Source of the DNA: Tubulanus polymorphus
Lineage: Eukaryota; Nemertea; Palaeonemertea; Tubulaniformes; Tubulanidae
Reading direction: 5' to 3'
DNA: 64,000 nucleotides
Assembly: GCF_964204645.1 (NCBI RefSeq)
Contig: NC_134032.1
Coordinates: 7,807,175 to 7,871,174, forward strand
Every line of letters starts with the position of its first letter. Within the stretch, counting starts at the first letter, position 1. Made by a program: the position numbers and the translations under genes. Under the pieces are notes generated by a model that saw nothing but the letters and a program-made list of their open reading frames with translations, was not told the DNA's origin and searched no databases. Positions 30,695 through 43,445 of this stretch are shown here, one piece after another.

Positions 30695-33446
30695 ATGAGA
30701 GGATATAATAACCGCATGGCGCCCGTTGCCGGGCTAGTTATATCCATGTTCTATCTGATTCACGTGGATCAGACGTCGGGGAAAGGTAAGTTTTCCTTCG
30801 CGGTTATATTCAATGACCCGAATCAATCTTTTACGCTTAAATACAACATTGTTATTACTACGGACGGGAGACACTTTTCTGCACTCATTTTCTTCTTCAG
30901 ATGAACTATTCGATTTGCACGTGCGCGACATGTCGGCGAAAATCCTGAATAAAAATCTAAACTGCCGTACAAAATGTTTCGACGCGTCGGTGTGCGGGCG
31001 GTCGAATACAGTCTGCTCGTGTCACCATTCGTGTATTGCTATGGGTACGTGTTGTACGGATTATTTCGATATTTGTTTGCTGAATAATCAAAACTCCGAT
31101 GAAGATATAAACGTCACCGAAATACCGGTACAACTGGCCAAATTCGTCGAATGCATAGACTTCGCGGTGCCATATCTTTACAACGGCAGCTACTTGAAAT
31201 ACTTTTCAATTTCGAAATGCCCGTCGTCATTTTCTACGTCCTACGAATCAAGATTTCTTAAACACAAATGCGAAGATACCGTTTCGATAAACGGCAACTC
31301 GACTTTATCGGATCTCGCCGGCTACGCACCTGTCACTTATCGCGGTATCTTTTTTCGGAATTACTATTGTCTACGCTGCCACTTGAACGTCAGCTACGAT
31401 TCGATAACAGTCGTCAAATTAGACTTCACGGCGCCGCCCAAGTCATTCGGCGGAATTCCCGTCAGCAGACTCGACGAAGCGTTGCTCGTAAAGTTGTCCG
31501 AAGAGAACTACGAAATTCGATTCGATTTTTCTAATTTGTACGTTACGAGCTGCTATCGAAAATACAGTCGAAAGTGGAATCTTGGCTGCGACGGCGTCGC
31601 TACGTACGACGAATTGTGCTACGCGTACCACGAACCCGTGAACCTCCGCGCGAATAGGTCGATTTTATTTCGGAACGTCCACTGCGCTGTTTGCAATGGC
31701 TTCAACGTGAGCGACGTGAGGTGCAGTTATCACCCGCCAACGATCAACTACCGACGGCCGGTTTTATCAGTCATGTTCGACTTGTCTAGATCGATTATCA
31801 CAGAAGCACGTTTAGTCAACTCGAAGACGTCGGAGACCTTAAACAAGTTTCCTCAATGCCAAATAAAAGGAGAATTGTACAACGCCATGACCGGACAATG
31901 TATGAACCTATCAGAATATGTAGCCGAGTTTCCGAAAACAGAACCCAACCGACCTCTGTTTATAAAGTTACGCGTCTCCTATAGATGTCAGGAATTTCAA
32001 TCCCCATTGGCGAAGCTGGCGCGTATCGTTACTTTACCACCGGCTTCGATATTTACTATCGCCGTTAAAAACGGATCGATATATTCTTTTTCGACTTCGC
32101 GTTTTCGAGCAACGTCGCATCTAACCGAAAAAGAAGTTGTGCGATCGTTCTTAGATCTGTTCAACGCGTCCGACGCCAATTGCGAACTGGTCGATTCGTC
32201 GTTTCGTTTACAGGTGAGGAATGCCCCGGATTTTCCTCCGAAGAATTGTCCGAGACGAACGACCGTTTACGAGTTGATAAATCAACGAGGCATAGAATAC
32301 GTGAAAGCACTTGACGGCAATACGGTGTCGACGGGCGCCTGGAGGCCGATACGAGCATCCGCCGGTGTATACGTCAACTACGTCATCGTCGGAAATGTAT
32401 CGGAAAATGATGTCGTCATATGCGAACGGTTGAAATGCCGTGACGAGAAAGTATTTGGTATCGAACAACTCTTCATCGATTCGAATGGTTCGTCGTTTTC
32501 TGTCAAAGCTGAGGCGGGCATCGACCTGGTATTGACGAAAAGCCAGTTTCGAATTCACGGTAATTGGGTAATTGTATGTATCGACGATTTTTTCACGGAT
32601 ATCATCGAAACCGACGTCGAAGAGATTATTACCGTAATCACCAGTTCGTCATCAATGATAGGCCTGTTAGCGCTTCTGATAACATTTTCCCTATTTCAAT
32701 CGCTGCGCACGGTACCCGGACTCACGCTAATGCATATAGCAGGTTCGTTGTTTCTGGCCATTCTCATTTTCAATACGGCCGTTTTTCACCCGGCTATTCT
32801 AGCTCGCCCGTATCTCTGCACAGTCGTCGGCATGCTAGCGCACTATTTGTGGGTCGTCGTATTTTTGTGGACGAATGTCATCAGTTACGATAGTTTTCTC
32901 ACGTTCACCAGTTCGACGATAATTCCCAATTCTGCGCGACTGATCAGCTATCGTCACTATTGCGTCTACGCCTGGTGTCTCCCCCTCATTCTCATCGCTC
33001 CTTGCGGAGTTGTCTCCGTCTGGTACCCGGAAACGGGATTCAAATACTTCGATATACACACGTGTTGGATCTCCGATGTGACGCAACTGATCGCCACGTA
33101 TCTCGTCCCGATCGCGACGATTTGTTTGGTAAACCTGACATTCTTTTCTATCACACTCAATGCCATACGAAAAACGAAAACGAGCACGGGTATAGCGACT
33201 TCTATACGCGCTGATACGAGTTACATATTAGTGGCTAAACTATCTTTGATTATGGGCCTCAGTTGGTATCTGGGTTTCGTCGCAAGCTACGGCTCAATTT
33301 ACGTACTGAAGATTATCTATACCGTCGTCAACGGTTCACAGGGTTTGCTCATATTCTTTTGTTTCGTTCTACGACCGAGGGTGTATCACTTATATCGTCA
33401 ACGAATCCTACGTCTGAAAACTACCGAACAAAACCAGTCGAAATAG
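30695..33446 (+). CDS. Somatomedin-B domain, Methuselah/adhesion-like class B GPCR
   Basis: Two exons, 30695-30785 (donor GTAAGT) and 30901-33446 (acceptor tttcttcttcag), join in phase 1 to give 878 residues. Residues 1-29 are a signal peptide. A somatomedin-B domain lies at about 52-89, with the CxC and GTCCTDYFDIC signature. A Cys-rich ectodomain of about 500 residues with several N-glycosylation sequons follows. The 7TM region (about 604-855) has secretin-family/Methuselah features: TVPGLTLMHIAG in TM2, HYLWVVVFLW in TM3, HTCWIS in loop 2, LSWYLGF in TM6 and NGSQGLLIFFCF in TM7. No convincing GPS autoproteolysis site is visible before TM1, favouring the Methuselah-like over the classical adhesion type. 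A plasma-membrane receptor with unknown ligand. Confidence 0.88.
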
Positions 33447-34671
33447 AAGAAAATTTCGAAATGTTAAGAGCAAATAACCAAACATTGTTTATTACAGTCG
33501 CCAAGCAGATGGGAAATTCAATGAAATGCAAAATTAGATTTTTGTATGAAATGAAAGAATTTCCTTCGAACATTTTTCAAATGACTTGGTCAACTTCATG
33601 ACTCCGAAAATCTGTAATTCACATCGTTGCAAAGAGGAACTCCATCCACTTAAAGGCCCTGAATTACCATTTGAATAATGAAATCTCTTTTTTCAAAATT
33701 CAGTGGTAAAATGAAATATAAACTTGTTGAAATTTTCTCTACGGAATAAAGCATTTTTATAATTTAAAATCAAAATCCTTCAAGACAACCAATCTTCGAA
33801 TCTGACATTTGCTTGAATTGAGTATTTCTGGCCAATGTAAAAGTCGATTTTGTGTCCAATTACTTTGTGAAAAAAAAAACTGGCGCCAGTCTCCTATCTT
33901 TTATCATATCGATGTCGCTTTGATAACCGCAGCTTCTAAATTTAAACATATTTACAGGCCGTTGTGTATTTTTTGGGCATTTTTCACAAAAGAATTATGT
34001 TTACTTACGTTTCCGAACTGAGGCCATTTTACTTATAAGTTTCCAATCAAGTAACAGTAAAAAAGTAAGATTCCTGCAATCATGACTATACTTTTGATTG
34101 TGTTTTCTCACTTCTAAAGATAGACAGTCGCTTGTCTACGAACGCTATAGCAGTACATATACCATTTGTGACAGGATCGAAAGAAAAAGAAAATCTGCAA
34201 CACATAGGGCCTATATACTTTGAAATCTATTTACATTATTCAAAAAATCAATAACTACACTATTCAGACGTGAAAACTTTGAGAAAATATTGTTTTCCTG
34301 ATTGGCACAATTTGTATTTCAAAAAGAACATATAATGTCTTTCGTGATAAGATTTCTTGACATTTATTTTCTAATAAAAATAATCATTTAGTTTATTTAT
34401 AATCAAAATATCCCAAACATGTAGAATTTCGGTATCTGACCGCGGACGGACTGACTGATCAGATTAAGATGATTGCAGGTTAATCCAAGTTGAAAAGACA
34501 TTGAATTCAACTATCAGATCAGAGATCAAAAACGGGCAGGAAAATCGAATATACTCCAGATATGAAACGTCAGTTTTTGGTCTAACAATCTTAGCGTAGA
34601 CATTCTCCGTGGTTTGAAACTATGTCTTTGACTTATCGAAAATGAATTAATCTACGAAATATCCGGATCAA
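33447..34671. other. Intergenic DNA, nothing recognised
   Basis: Lies between the 3' ends of the convergent receptor gene and CIMIP5. No coding sequence or repeat is supported. Confidence 0.4.
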
Positions 34672-36118
34672 TTAATAGCAGACCATATCATCTCCTAGTC
34701 GGCGACGTCTGCGCTCGCTGTAGAATTGATATTCGAGGTTTTGTATTTTCGTACCAATTTCAGTGTTCAATCTCGAGCCGTAGTTTGCCGAGTTCGTGTT
34801 CGGCACCGATTCGGAAAATATCGACGTCTGCTCGACGGACGGCAGTTCCGGCTTTTCCCTGATTTCGCCCTGCAAATGGGAGAAAATACATCGACCGTAA
34901 AAAAAACTTTGATATTTCAAAAGTGTTTTTTCTACAGGTTTGCAAAAGGGTTGAATTCGTAAAACGATTTAATTCCTTCATTACACGATTCAGGATTTTA
35001 GTCCGCTTTTTTCTAACTGGGGCCTTGCGGCCACAGTGTCCATGCACCACGCATTAATGGAGAAGATGATTACTTTCCAAATTGTAAGAAGTTTCCAGGT
35101 TAAAATAATAATGCTTAGTCGAAATAATCCTTGAGTCCAATAATGGTGATGATAAAAATCAATTAATAAACGCTCACCCTTTGGTCGAACTCTGCGATGA
35201 AACCCCAATTAGTTTCCCTGAAAAGGAAAAATACGTATTTAACATTAATTTAGATATGTAGGCCTACCGGTACATGTAGTAGAATAGCCACCATTTGACA
35301 AGTAGATAACGTATACTTAAAGATTACTATGTACATATTCTACATAAGAAAATGAAATCTATTGTCGAAATTTCACAGATTTTAAGATGCGACTTTTCGG
35401 TTTTAAAAAAACTAGTTGAAAAGGTATCTATAGAAGAGTCGAAAAAGTCATGTCATTCAAATTTCTAATCTCAAGTAGATCTTGTTTTAACTTAAATCCG
35501 AGATATGTTTACTACTTGATAGGTAAGATATCTAGTGTTGATTAACTTCGAAAACCTACAGAAATTCATGAATTTTGTTTCAAATGCATAAGCATTCTGG
35601 CGGATGAATGTGAATTATTCTTCGTGGAATTCAATTTTTTTAGCAAAGAATACAAACATCAATCTCTGTGGTTTCCAACGACGAGTGACTGTCTGATATT
35701 AATGAAGTAATAACCCACGATATAATTTAAGAAACTAGGTTTAGAAATAGAAATTTCGGTCCAATTCTACGGGCCATTTTTAATTTTCGTGTTAGTAATG
35801 TTATCGATTTGGCATCTACACTCCCCTCGTCGAAACTTACCAATTTTTCAGGCCGAGCTTCTCCTTTTCGACGGCTTGCTTCCAGATGGTATCTTGCGAC
35901 ACTTGGTCGCAGGCGACGTAGTCCCCCTGCGAGTGGTTAGTGTCGGTGGCAGGCTGCACGTTCGGACGCTTCGGTATACAGGTCTCGTGGTAGGCGCTGC
36001 GAGGACGAGAAAGAGGAAAACGATAACCGGCTGAAGTTATACGATCTTTTAAGTCAACGGCGCTGCTCATGTAACCCAAACTAGTTTTTGGACGTCTAGT
36101 TCGTTTCGAGTTCGTCAT
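34672..36118 (-). CDS. CIMIP5: Ciliary microtubule inner protein 5 (C2orf50 homologue)
   Basis: Three exons, 36118-35841, 35217-35178 and 34869-34672, all with GT/AG borders and keeping frame, give 171 residues (the human protein is of similar size, about 160). Diagnostic blocks in order: ITSAGYRFPLSRP near residue 29, ACDQVSQDTIWKQ followed by KNW-E-T-NWGFIAEFDQ across the first two introns, and VEQTSIFSESVPNTNSANYGSRL with a basic RRRRRLGD end. CIMIP5/C2orf50 is a small protein of the lumen of axonemal microtubules in motile cilia and sperm. An X-box-like motif upstream fits ciliary regulation by RFX factors. Confidence 0.8.
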
Positions 36119-36228
36119 GATTTGTTTTTATCTAGGTTTTATCTAGGCTATTACAGCTGAGCCCAATAACAGTCTGAGCAATCTACCGAACCAGCCGACC
36201 CGAATTAGTTCTCGATAATGGCGTGGTT

Positions 36229-36262
36229 GTTGCTAAGGCACCGGCCATAGTTACCAATATTG
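36229..36262. promoter_or_regulatory. X-box-like (RFX) motif and CCAAT box upstream of CIMIP5
   Basis: GTTGCTAAGGCACC at 36229-36242 matches the inverted-repeat X-box (GTNRCC/RGYAAC type) imperfectly, one half-site being degraded. It lies 111 bases upstream of the CIMIP5 ATG. ACCAATATTGG at 36253-36263 offers a CCAAT box on either strand. RFX plus NF-Y sites are typical of motile-cilium gene promoters. Confidence 0.45.
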
Positions 36263-36263
36263 G

Positions 36264-39200
36264 TTACAGTAGCTAGGACATTCCTTATTAGTTAGACTAC
36301 GCCCTGGTCAGACCCGATCAACTCGGACGTTTGTTGAAATATGTTTTGTCACACTTAATATGAAATAAATGACATCCAACTAGGATATCACTCAAGCCAG
36401 ACACATTTTTACGGTCCCTCGACTTGAGCGGAGTCTGCTGTTTTTAGGCCATTGCGACGAGATATTGATATAGAAATTACCTTATTTGGGAAAATAGTAA
36501 ACTAACTACAAACTGATTGAAACCATCAGTCTACCGCCACGTTAATTCATAAATGATATTGATACGGTTATGGGGGATTTTAACGCATAGCTGTGGAACT
36601 GGGTCTAGATCCCACACAATGAGTTCAAATCTTACTTTTGTATTACAAAGTTAAAGTAATGAAAATCGAGTTTGTTACTACCGGTAATCAGGATTAACAC
36701 AGCTATGGAAAACTGCACCCGATTTAATAGTACTTGGAGTTCACGTTCTTTCTGTGGGGTTAAAAATGAGATTAACACTTGACTCGCGGAACTGGCTCCT
36801 GGATCCGGATACAATGTTATCGGTAAAGCTTGATTCTAGACTCGAAATCAGTTCATTTCCAAGATTATCATTATTATTATCATTATGAGTTTATTTCACT
36901 ATAAGTCTAAAAAGTACAAAAATTCAGTCATCACTATCGCATAGAGGAAACAGTTAAAGAAGGGACTTCCACATTTCAAGGTGTAGAAGTAGTAAAAGGA
37001 CAAACAGGGACCCCTAGGGGGATATACTTCTTTTAAACGCCCCGGCAGAGTGATAATTGGACTGGAAGTCAAGTTAATACATATTATACAAGATTACACC
37101 ACCTAGGAGTCAAATTCCAACCATCGTGGGACTGGATCGCGTGGTTAGAATTCTGTTGAATGACTTAGTACTTTTATGCAGGGATACATTCTAGCGAAAT
37201 AATGTAATAATCGAGAATACAAAATTTGACCTACGTTTGAATAACTAAGGGTTTGAGCCTAGTGCGATTTTCGAATCTCATTCATTCCTCAAGAGCAACG
37301 CACCGACACATGGAAACGCGAGGAAACATGTTTTTTATCTACTATTTCTGTCGTTCCCTGCCTCGTGTATATGTTGGACTTTGGTCAAGCCCAAAAAAGT
37401 CTTTGCAAATGAATATAGATCCGAAGAATCGGAAGAAATGTACTCATGAAATTTCCCTAAACATTACCTTTTCTTTTTCGGAGGCAAATATGAGAAAGCC
37501 ACTTCACTCGTTTCACGTATAACCCCAGCCATGATTTGTTTCTACTTGAAACTTAAAGCCAACGCGATATTAATCCCCGAGTATTAATAAAAGCTAGGTC
37601 GTCGTGATTTTACCGTCACCTCTTAAGATAAAAGCCAGCGATATTCCAGACGGCAAAATATTTCTTAGACGAACTACTGTAAAGCTAATACGTTTCTATG
37701 GCTACAAATATCGCGCTATGAAAATCCTTTATGGATAATCCTTTGATTAGTGCTCAATCTTCGGTGTATAATCCTGTCTTAATCTTCGAATTTTTAAATC
37801 GCTGAAACAAGTCAGCCCGCAATCAACGGCTGCACTGGTATACGGGAATGTTTTGATTTGTTTTGAATCCAACGGCTGACTGGTGGCGTTTGTTCTTTTT
37901 TCAATAACGCGCAAACGACACCGAACCAGTAATATTGAATAGAAAGAAATACGACGTGCATTTCACTTAATGTATATTTAACCACCGACTGAAAACCTGT
38001 CGCATGTGAATGTATACAAGGCTAAGAACGATATCACCCGGCGTGATTGTCTGGTGCATTTAATAATTTATAAACTCTCAATGCCGACGGCAATTCGGAT
38101 ACGAATCGGGGCCGTTTTATACAAAAACGACCAACATATGTTCGCCAGTTCTGATGAAACATATAATGTTCTTTGAAACGGACCCTATGGCTTAAGTGTA
38201 ATAATTGAAATACACGCCTTGGTGTAATCTAAACCTTCTAGTTCCGATTAAATAGCGTTGTAGATTTAGACTCGAATTTCATATGTTTATACACCTCGTA
38301 TAACCGACTCGCATATTTGTCTAAGCAAACGCTCGGAGCCGTCTGTAAAATTGCTACTTTTCTAGATAAAACGATTAAGAATTCGTTGATCTTGAATAGC
38401 GTCCGCGGTTCCCGGGGCTACAACTTCTCAACCGTTTGTTGAATCTGATATATGTGAGGCATTTAATAATATCGGTTTTTATAATTTTTCTTTTAGTTTT
38501 TGGCGTCTGATCATTATTTGAAGAATTAACGAAAAATGTGCATCCCGCATTCGTTCGTAAGAATATCGTAGAAGATGGATTGAATTAAGAAAATATACAT
38601 TATAACAGGAAAAAACCTGGCATTATTACCGTAATTGATACACAATATCATCAATGCATATCAATTAAGATGCTAATTGCATACGTATTTCAAAAAAGTT
38701 GTCTTAACATTTTCATGTGAAAATGCGTCTTCTTATCGATTTTCTTACTACGAAAATATTTGAAAATTCAATTCATAGTGAGCTAAAATTTAGATAACCG
38801 AAGATTTCATGGAATGGTGATCAGGTTTTTGTAAAGTTTAAGTAGTCCAATGCATTCCAGGTCTGGGGCAAGACTTCTTTTATTTTCTGTTTGTGGTTCG
38901 GTTTACAGCACTGAACATTTCGGATGGATGTGTCTTTAATGAGTAGGTTCGTGACATGTCCAATATACAGCACGACTCCCCGCGTCCATTTTCCCCAAAC
39001 CCCCGTTCGAATATTGAGGAATCATGTGATAAGTCTGACAAATTCAAGATCGATTTAAACGAGTTTGAGTAAGATCTCGAAGAAACTGGTGAACAACATT
39101 CGGCTCAAGTAGGGTATTGCATAGTACAGTTCCTTCGCGTATGCTTACTGCGTTGTTCGGTTAATGTGTATCCCACAGAAAGTTGTCATGTCGACACATT

Positions 39201-39659
39201 CACATCGCCAGCCATTAACATTCCATGTGTCAACGTGTCGACGTGTCTACCAACCAACAAATTAACTATTAACGATCTATTAACCTGATACACCAAACAC
39301 ACCACGTGACCAAACACATGCTAGACCCCATAATTAAAATACAAATTGCATTTCTATTTTTCTTTAGTCAATTCCAGTTCTCTGATATTAGTTTCAACAC
39401 GGTTAAGCATTCAAATTCACAGGAGATTCATTATCTATTTTCATCACTGTCATCGTGAGATGCGCCTCCAAAAAAACAAACGTGGGGACGGTGAAATGTG
39501 GCATTGTTCACATTGCTACAGAACGACGTCGATACGCGCCTGCTCTTTTTTCAAAATCAAAAATGAAACTTTCGCAGCTGATGCTTATAGTTTACTGTTT
39601 CGGTTTAGATTTACTTCTCTTGTTTGTTTGTGTTTTGTGGTCACCCGTCAACCAGTCAA
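36264..39659. other. Intergenic DNA, nothing recognised
   Basis: About 3.4 kb upstream of CIMIP5 without a supportable gene. Open stretches are short, lack splice context and show no motif. Confidence 0.4.
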
Positions 39660-39845
39660 CCCACGATCCTTCTACATACATTGGCGACAACATTGCGAAA
39701 TGTCGTCCGTCGACCGTCAACCAGCAGATGATATAGTGTCTCATTTTTGTCACCACGATCCTTGTACATAAATTGGCGACAACATTGCATCGTGTCATCC
39801 GTCGACCGTCAACCAGCGGGTGAGATATGCACTCTTCAATGGGCC
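39660..39845. repeat. Tandem duplication, two units of about 93 bp
   Basis: Units starting 'ccacgatcct' at 39660 and 39753 share 'attggcgacaacattgc' and 'cgtcgaccgtcaaccagc'. Open reading frames through this stretch on both strands are by-products of the repeat. Confidence 0.75.
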
Positions 39846-41336
39846 AACCAACAAACAACCAACAGTAGTCAACTGTCACTAGCCGTCGGTCAACCTGTAC
39901 ATGAACTGTTCCTTTGCTGCGCATTAATGCCCAATTATCAATGTATTCATGCGCCAATGTATTAATGCGCTGATACATTAACCGCACAACTTATCAACTC
40001 TACCCCAAGGCACTATACTATGCTATATCCGACTTGGGCCCAACATTCAAGGCAAACCGGTGCAAGAAAAGGCTTTGGGATAAACAAAAATTGTAAACTA
40101 AGCCGTTCATATTTTGTATCCTAAAAAAAAGTTTATCTAATTCTATCATTACCTTTGTTGGTGTTCGCACTGAGCCATCCTTCGTGAATTCTCGTACTAT
40201 TCGAATTCGATTTCTAAGTTAATCCAAACGCAGTAAAAATATCCTTTCTCGAGATATTCCTTACACGAATTCCCGAATCGAGAATAATCCTTCAGGTTTC
40301 AGATTTTCTGTTAAATTTTTACCGTCAATTCACAAATTTCAACATCAAAAGAAATCCTACATGGAGTTTCCAAGGATAGCTTATGAAAATCTAGGACACC
40401 GAAATATCAAATGCATCATTCCATCTTAGTCGTTAAGTAAACGAACCTATCTAACTAAAACTTAATCCACGACTAAATTGATACCTCAAAACTGCGTATA
40501 CACAAGACATAATCTAAGCGACGAAATGGAATTGAATTAATTCTTTTGAAATTCGTTTTTGAATTTTATGTATCAGTATAATAGTGATTCCCAGTCGCCA
40601 TGGGCCGCTGCCGGGGGAGACATACACACACACAGACACAGTCAACAAACGTAGGATTAGAAAAAAACTCCGTAGAAAATCAATGACTTTTTTAAAGATT
40701 TACGATATTTTAAAAAGAGAAGGCACGAAGGTGACAGATCACTAGGTCCAAACTGTCATTCGATTGGTAGACCCAAAATGAGCTAGCCCGGTTTTAATTC
40801 TTTTTTTCAATCCGCTTGATATGCTTATAAGCTTGGTCTCGACTTATTTTCTTTACCCTCGTCGAAGCTATCTTCAGAAAAATGTTTAGACTAGTGTTAT
40901 CTTTGTGGAAAAATTCCTTATTTATGAAATTCCCTGAGCTGGTCTTATCTCTTTTTTAAAGAAAAAAAACAAGCTTAGTCTGTCCTATCTTTTCCTAGCG
41001 TAATAATCGCATCTTAAAAGAATATCTTTTATCCTGGTCTTTTCTAATAAGAAAGATCTAATTTGAAAGATCCTTTAACTAGGTATTATCTATCTTAAGA
41101 GTCTTTACTTATGAAAAAGGTCCGTACTCCAATTCTATCACAAAGCCTATCGTTTTTAACTTTACTTTGCCACTGAACCCACACATTTTCGTTAATTGCG
41201 AAAACTTATTCTATACTCCGAGTTTATCACTTACCTATCACTATCCTTTAAAATTGTTCCATTATACATTCATATCATATTGGCTTCGATTTGATTTATT
41301 TTGCTGAAAAGCCTTAGTGGGCAACACATGAAATTC
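39846..41336. other. Intergenic DNA, nothing recognised
   Basis: No gene is supported. A short (CA)n run lies near 40625. Confidence 0.35.
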
Positions 41337-41462
41337 TGGGCCCAGTTGCATAGTCGTGACGTCCAAAAGTGGTCTTGAATATTAAGACTGTTATTGATTG
41401 CCTATAGAACACTTGGTCTTAGACTGGACTTAAATCTAAGCTATGACTGTGCAACCGTCCCT
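41337..41462. mobile_element. MITE with GGGCCCAGTTGCATAGTC-type ends, copy 1
   Basis: About 125 bp. Left end gggcccagttgcatagtc faces the inverted right end gctatgactgtgcaaccg. The interior is rich in 'ggtcttaga/aagtcta'. Relatives at 43150-43445 and a partial one at 59307-59410 show a family. Confidence 0.6.
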
Positions 41463-43149
41463 TGTTCTTTATGCATTATCTACGTTCAAGTGAATATTAC
41501 AAACATATATAACAGAATTTTATACGGTTTTCAGCCGCACTCTCATCCCGCCAGATATAATTATGAAATTGTAATCTTTGTGTATTTCTTATCATCTTTG
41601 ATGTAGAGAAACCGCACAAGTCGGATCGCGTGGTACCATGCAAATTAGTCCGAATTCAGCGGTGTCCGTATATGTTATATATACAGAGTTAAACGGTTAG
41701 GCCTATCTGATCGGATCCGACTTGAGTGGAGAATATTGCAACAAATGAGTGCCTATCAATCTTTCTCATACAAACCTCGGTTCTGAGGCCTTCATATAGT
41801 TCGGCACGAGTCTTGAATCCATTTTGTCGCCGGGATCGTCTGAAAAAAAAATAATAAAATCGTGCGAAATAACCAAAATAAAACAATGAAATTTGACGAA
41901 ACCATTTTAACAAAATGGTTGGTTTCCAGACATCGAATTCTATAGCAATATGATGTGTGAAATGATTATAGAATGGTTGATTTCTAGACATCGAATTCTA
42001 TAGCATTATGATGTGTGAAATGATTATAGAATCCAGTTGTTCTTTCGCGTTTTCGATTGATAATCCGAAATTGGTCCTTGCAAATAAAAACCAGTTCTAC
42101 AGTTCGGAGTTTTTGACTCATAGAAGTGAGATTGAAAAAGAGCTACTCTAATTCTCAAGATTTGAACAGAAATCAGCACCTTAACTCCGGCAAGGTCTAG
42201 TTCTATCCAAGACGTTTTCAGCACAGTGTTCGCACTGTTTTCTTGTTAGCGGATGAGAACACGCGCGGTTCAGACAAAGTTCACACAAGACGCGAACTGT
42301 GGTGGCCACAGATATATAAATACAAGTTAAATCTTTGATGTATGATTTGTGAAGCGCGGCCGCACAAGCAATTAGATATGAACCAGGACAAAGGCGGCAA
42401 TGTGTACGTAGCTGAAATTTGTGCTACTGGTACATAGAACAATGTAAACAGTATGGCCGCTATGGGGCCCATATTTTACCCTAGACAACGTGCTTAATAT
42501 AGCTCAATGACCCCCTACGTTTTATGCCTTCCTACGCTAGTATGTTTGGCGAGTGTAGTTTCTACACAATCGGCATTTTTCCGCACGCCAGGGGGCTCGT
42601 TGAGCGTGAGACCGGTAATTCAGGAAACCCATCGTAAAAACTGGTAGTATTGGTCATGTCTTAGAAGCATTTAGATCGAAGCGGACAAGGAAACTGTTGT
42701 GTAACAACTGTGACAAAAAATCTGAAAACCAGTTTGAACTGGATAGACGTGAACAATTATCATTTTGGTCGCATAACTAATTAAGCTAATTTACCGATTT
42801 TACATAGAAAATAAGTAGATATAGACCGTGACCGAGGTACTGTAGGGGTAGAGCCAAAAATTTTGGCTTGGAATAATCGACCGAATGCTTGGGTCAAAGG
42901 CAGGTCTTGGGTGTTCGATTCAAACGGCTGTACTCTGGTAGGTTTTTATGATTTACGTAAAGGCATTTTTAGATACATCTGCACTGGCTGTTATTGAGTA
43001 AAAATTGTTGGGATTTTGTTTGGAATTTCCAATCGTAACGAGAACTTGCACCATTGAAACAGCAGTCTGGGTGGGGGCGGGTGGGGTGATGATCGTGGAA
43101 CCTTTTGAAAATCTTCCAAAGAAAGGGGACATTATTCATTTTCATTTTT
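41463..43149. other. Intergenic DNA; 58-bp tandem duplication and a SINE-like stretch
   Basis: 41916-42031 holds two 58-bp units ('tggttggtttccagacatcg' type). 42830-42960 has tRNA-like boxes ('gtaggggtagagcc' and 'gtgttcgattcaaac') and may be a SINE head. A 64-base exon-like segment at 41839-41776 (minus) was considered and not called. No gene is supported. Confidence 0.4.
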
Positions 43150-43445
43150 AAATCTCAGGGATGGTTCCTCAGTTGAGATTTAAGTCAAAAAATTGTCTCA
43201 AATTTTAAGACTGGTCTTAAGTTGTTAGATTGGTTATAGTACTAAGATGGTCTTAGATTGGTCTTAAGTCTAAGCCATGACTATGGAACTGGGCCCTGGG
43301 ACTGGTTGCGCAGTTGTGACATCAGTCCAAAAGTGGGTTTAAATTCTAAGACCGGTATCAAATTGTTGGATTGGCTCTGTATAATTAAGTTGGTCTTAGA
43401 CTTGTCTCAAGTCTAAGCCGTGACTAAGCAGCAACTGGTCCCTGC
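43150..43445. mobile_element. Two tandem copies of the GGGCCCAGTTGC MITE family
   Basis: A copy lacking a clean left end finishes at 43300 with 'gactatggaactgggccc'. A second (43306-43442) runs from 'gggactggttgcgcagttg' to the inverted 'gactaagcagcaactggtcc'. They differ at many positions, so this is not a recent duplication. Confidence 0.6.

Noticed and set aside
39346-39987. Overlapping open frames on both strands
   Set aside because: They run through a 93-bp tandem duplication, have no splice context and no motif.
41776-41839. 64-base segment (minus) with good acceptor and weak GTTTGT donor
   Set aside because: Open in two frames but not joinable in frame to the only upstream candidate exon; insufficient evidence.
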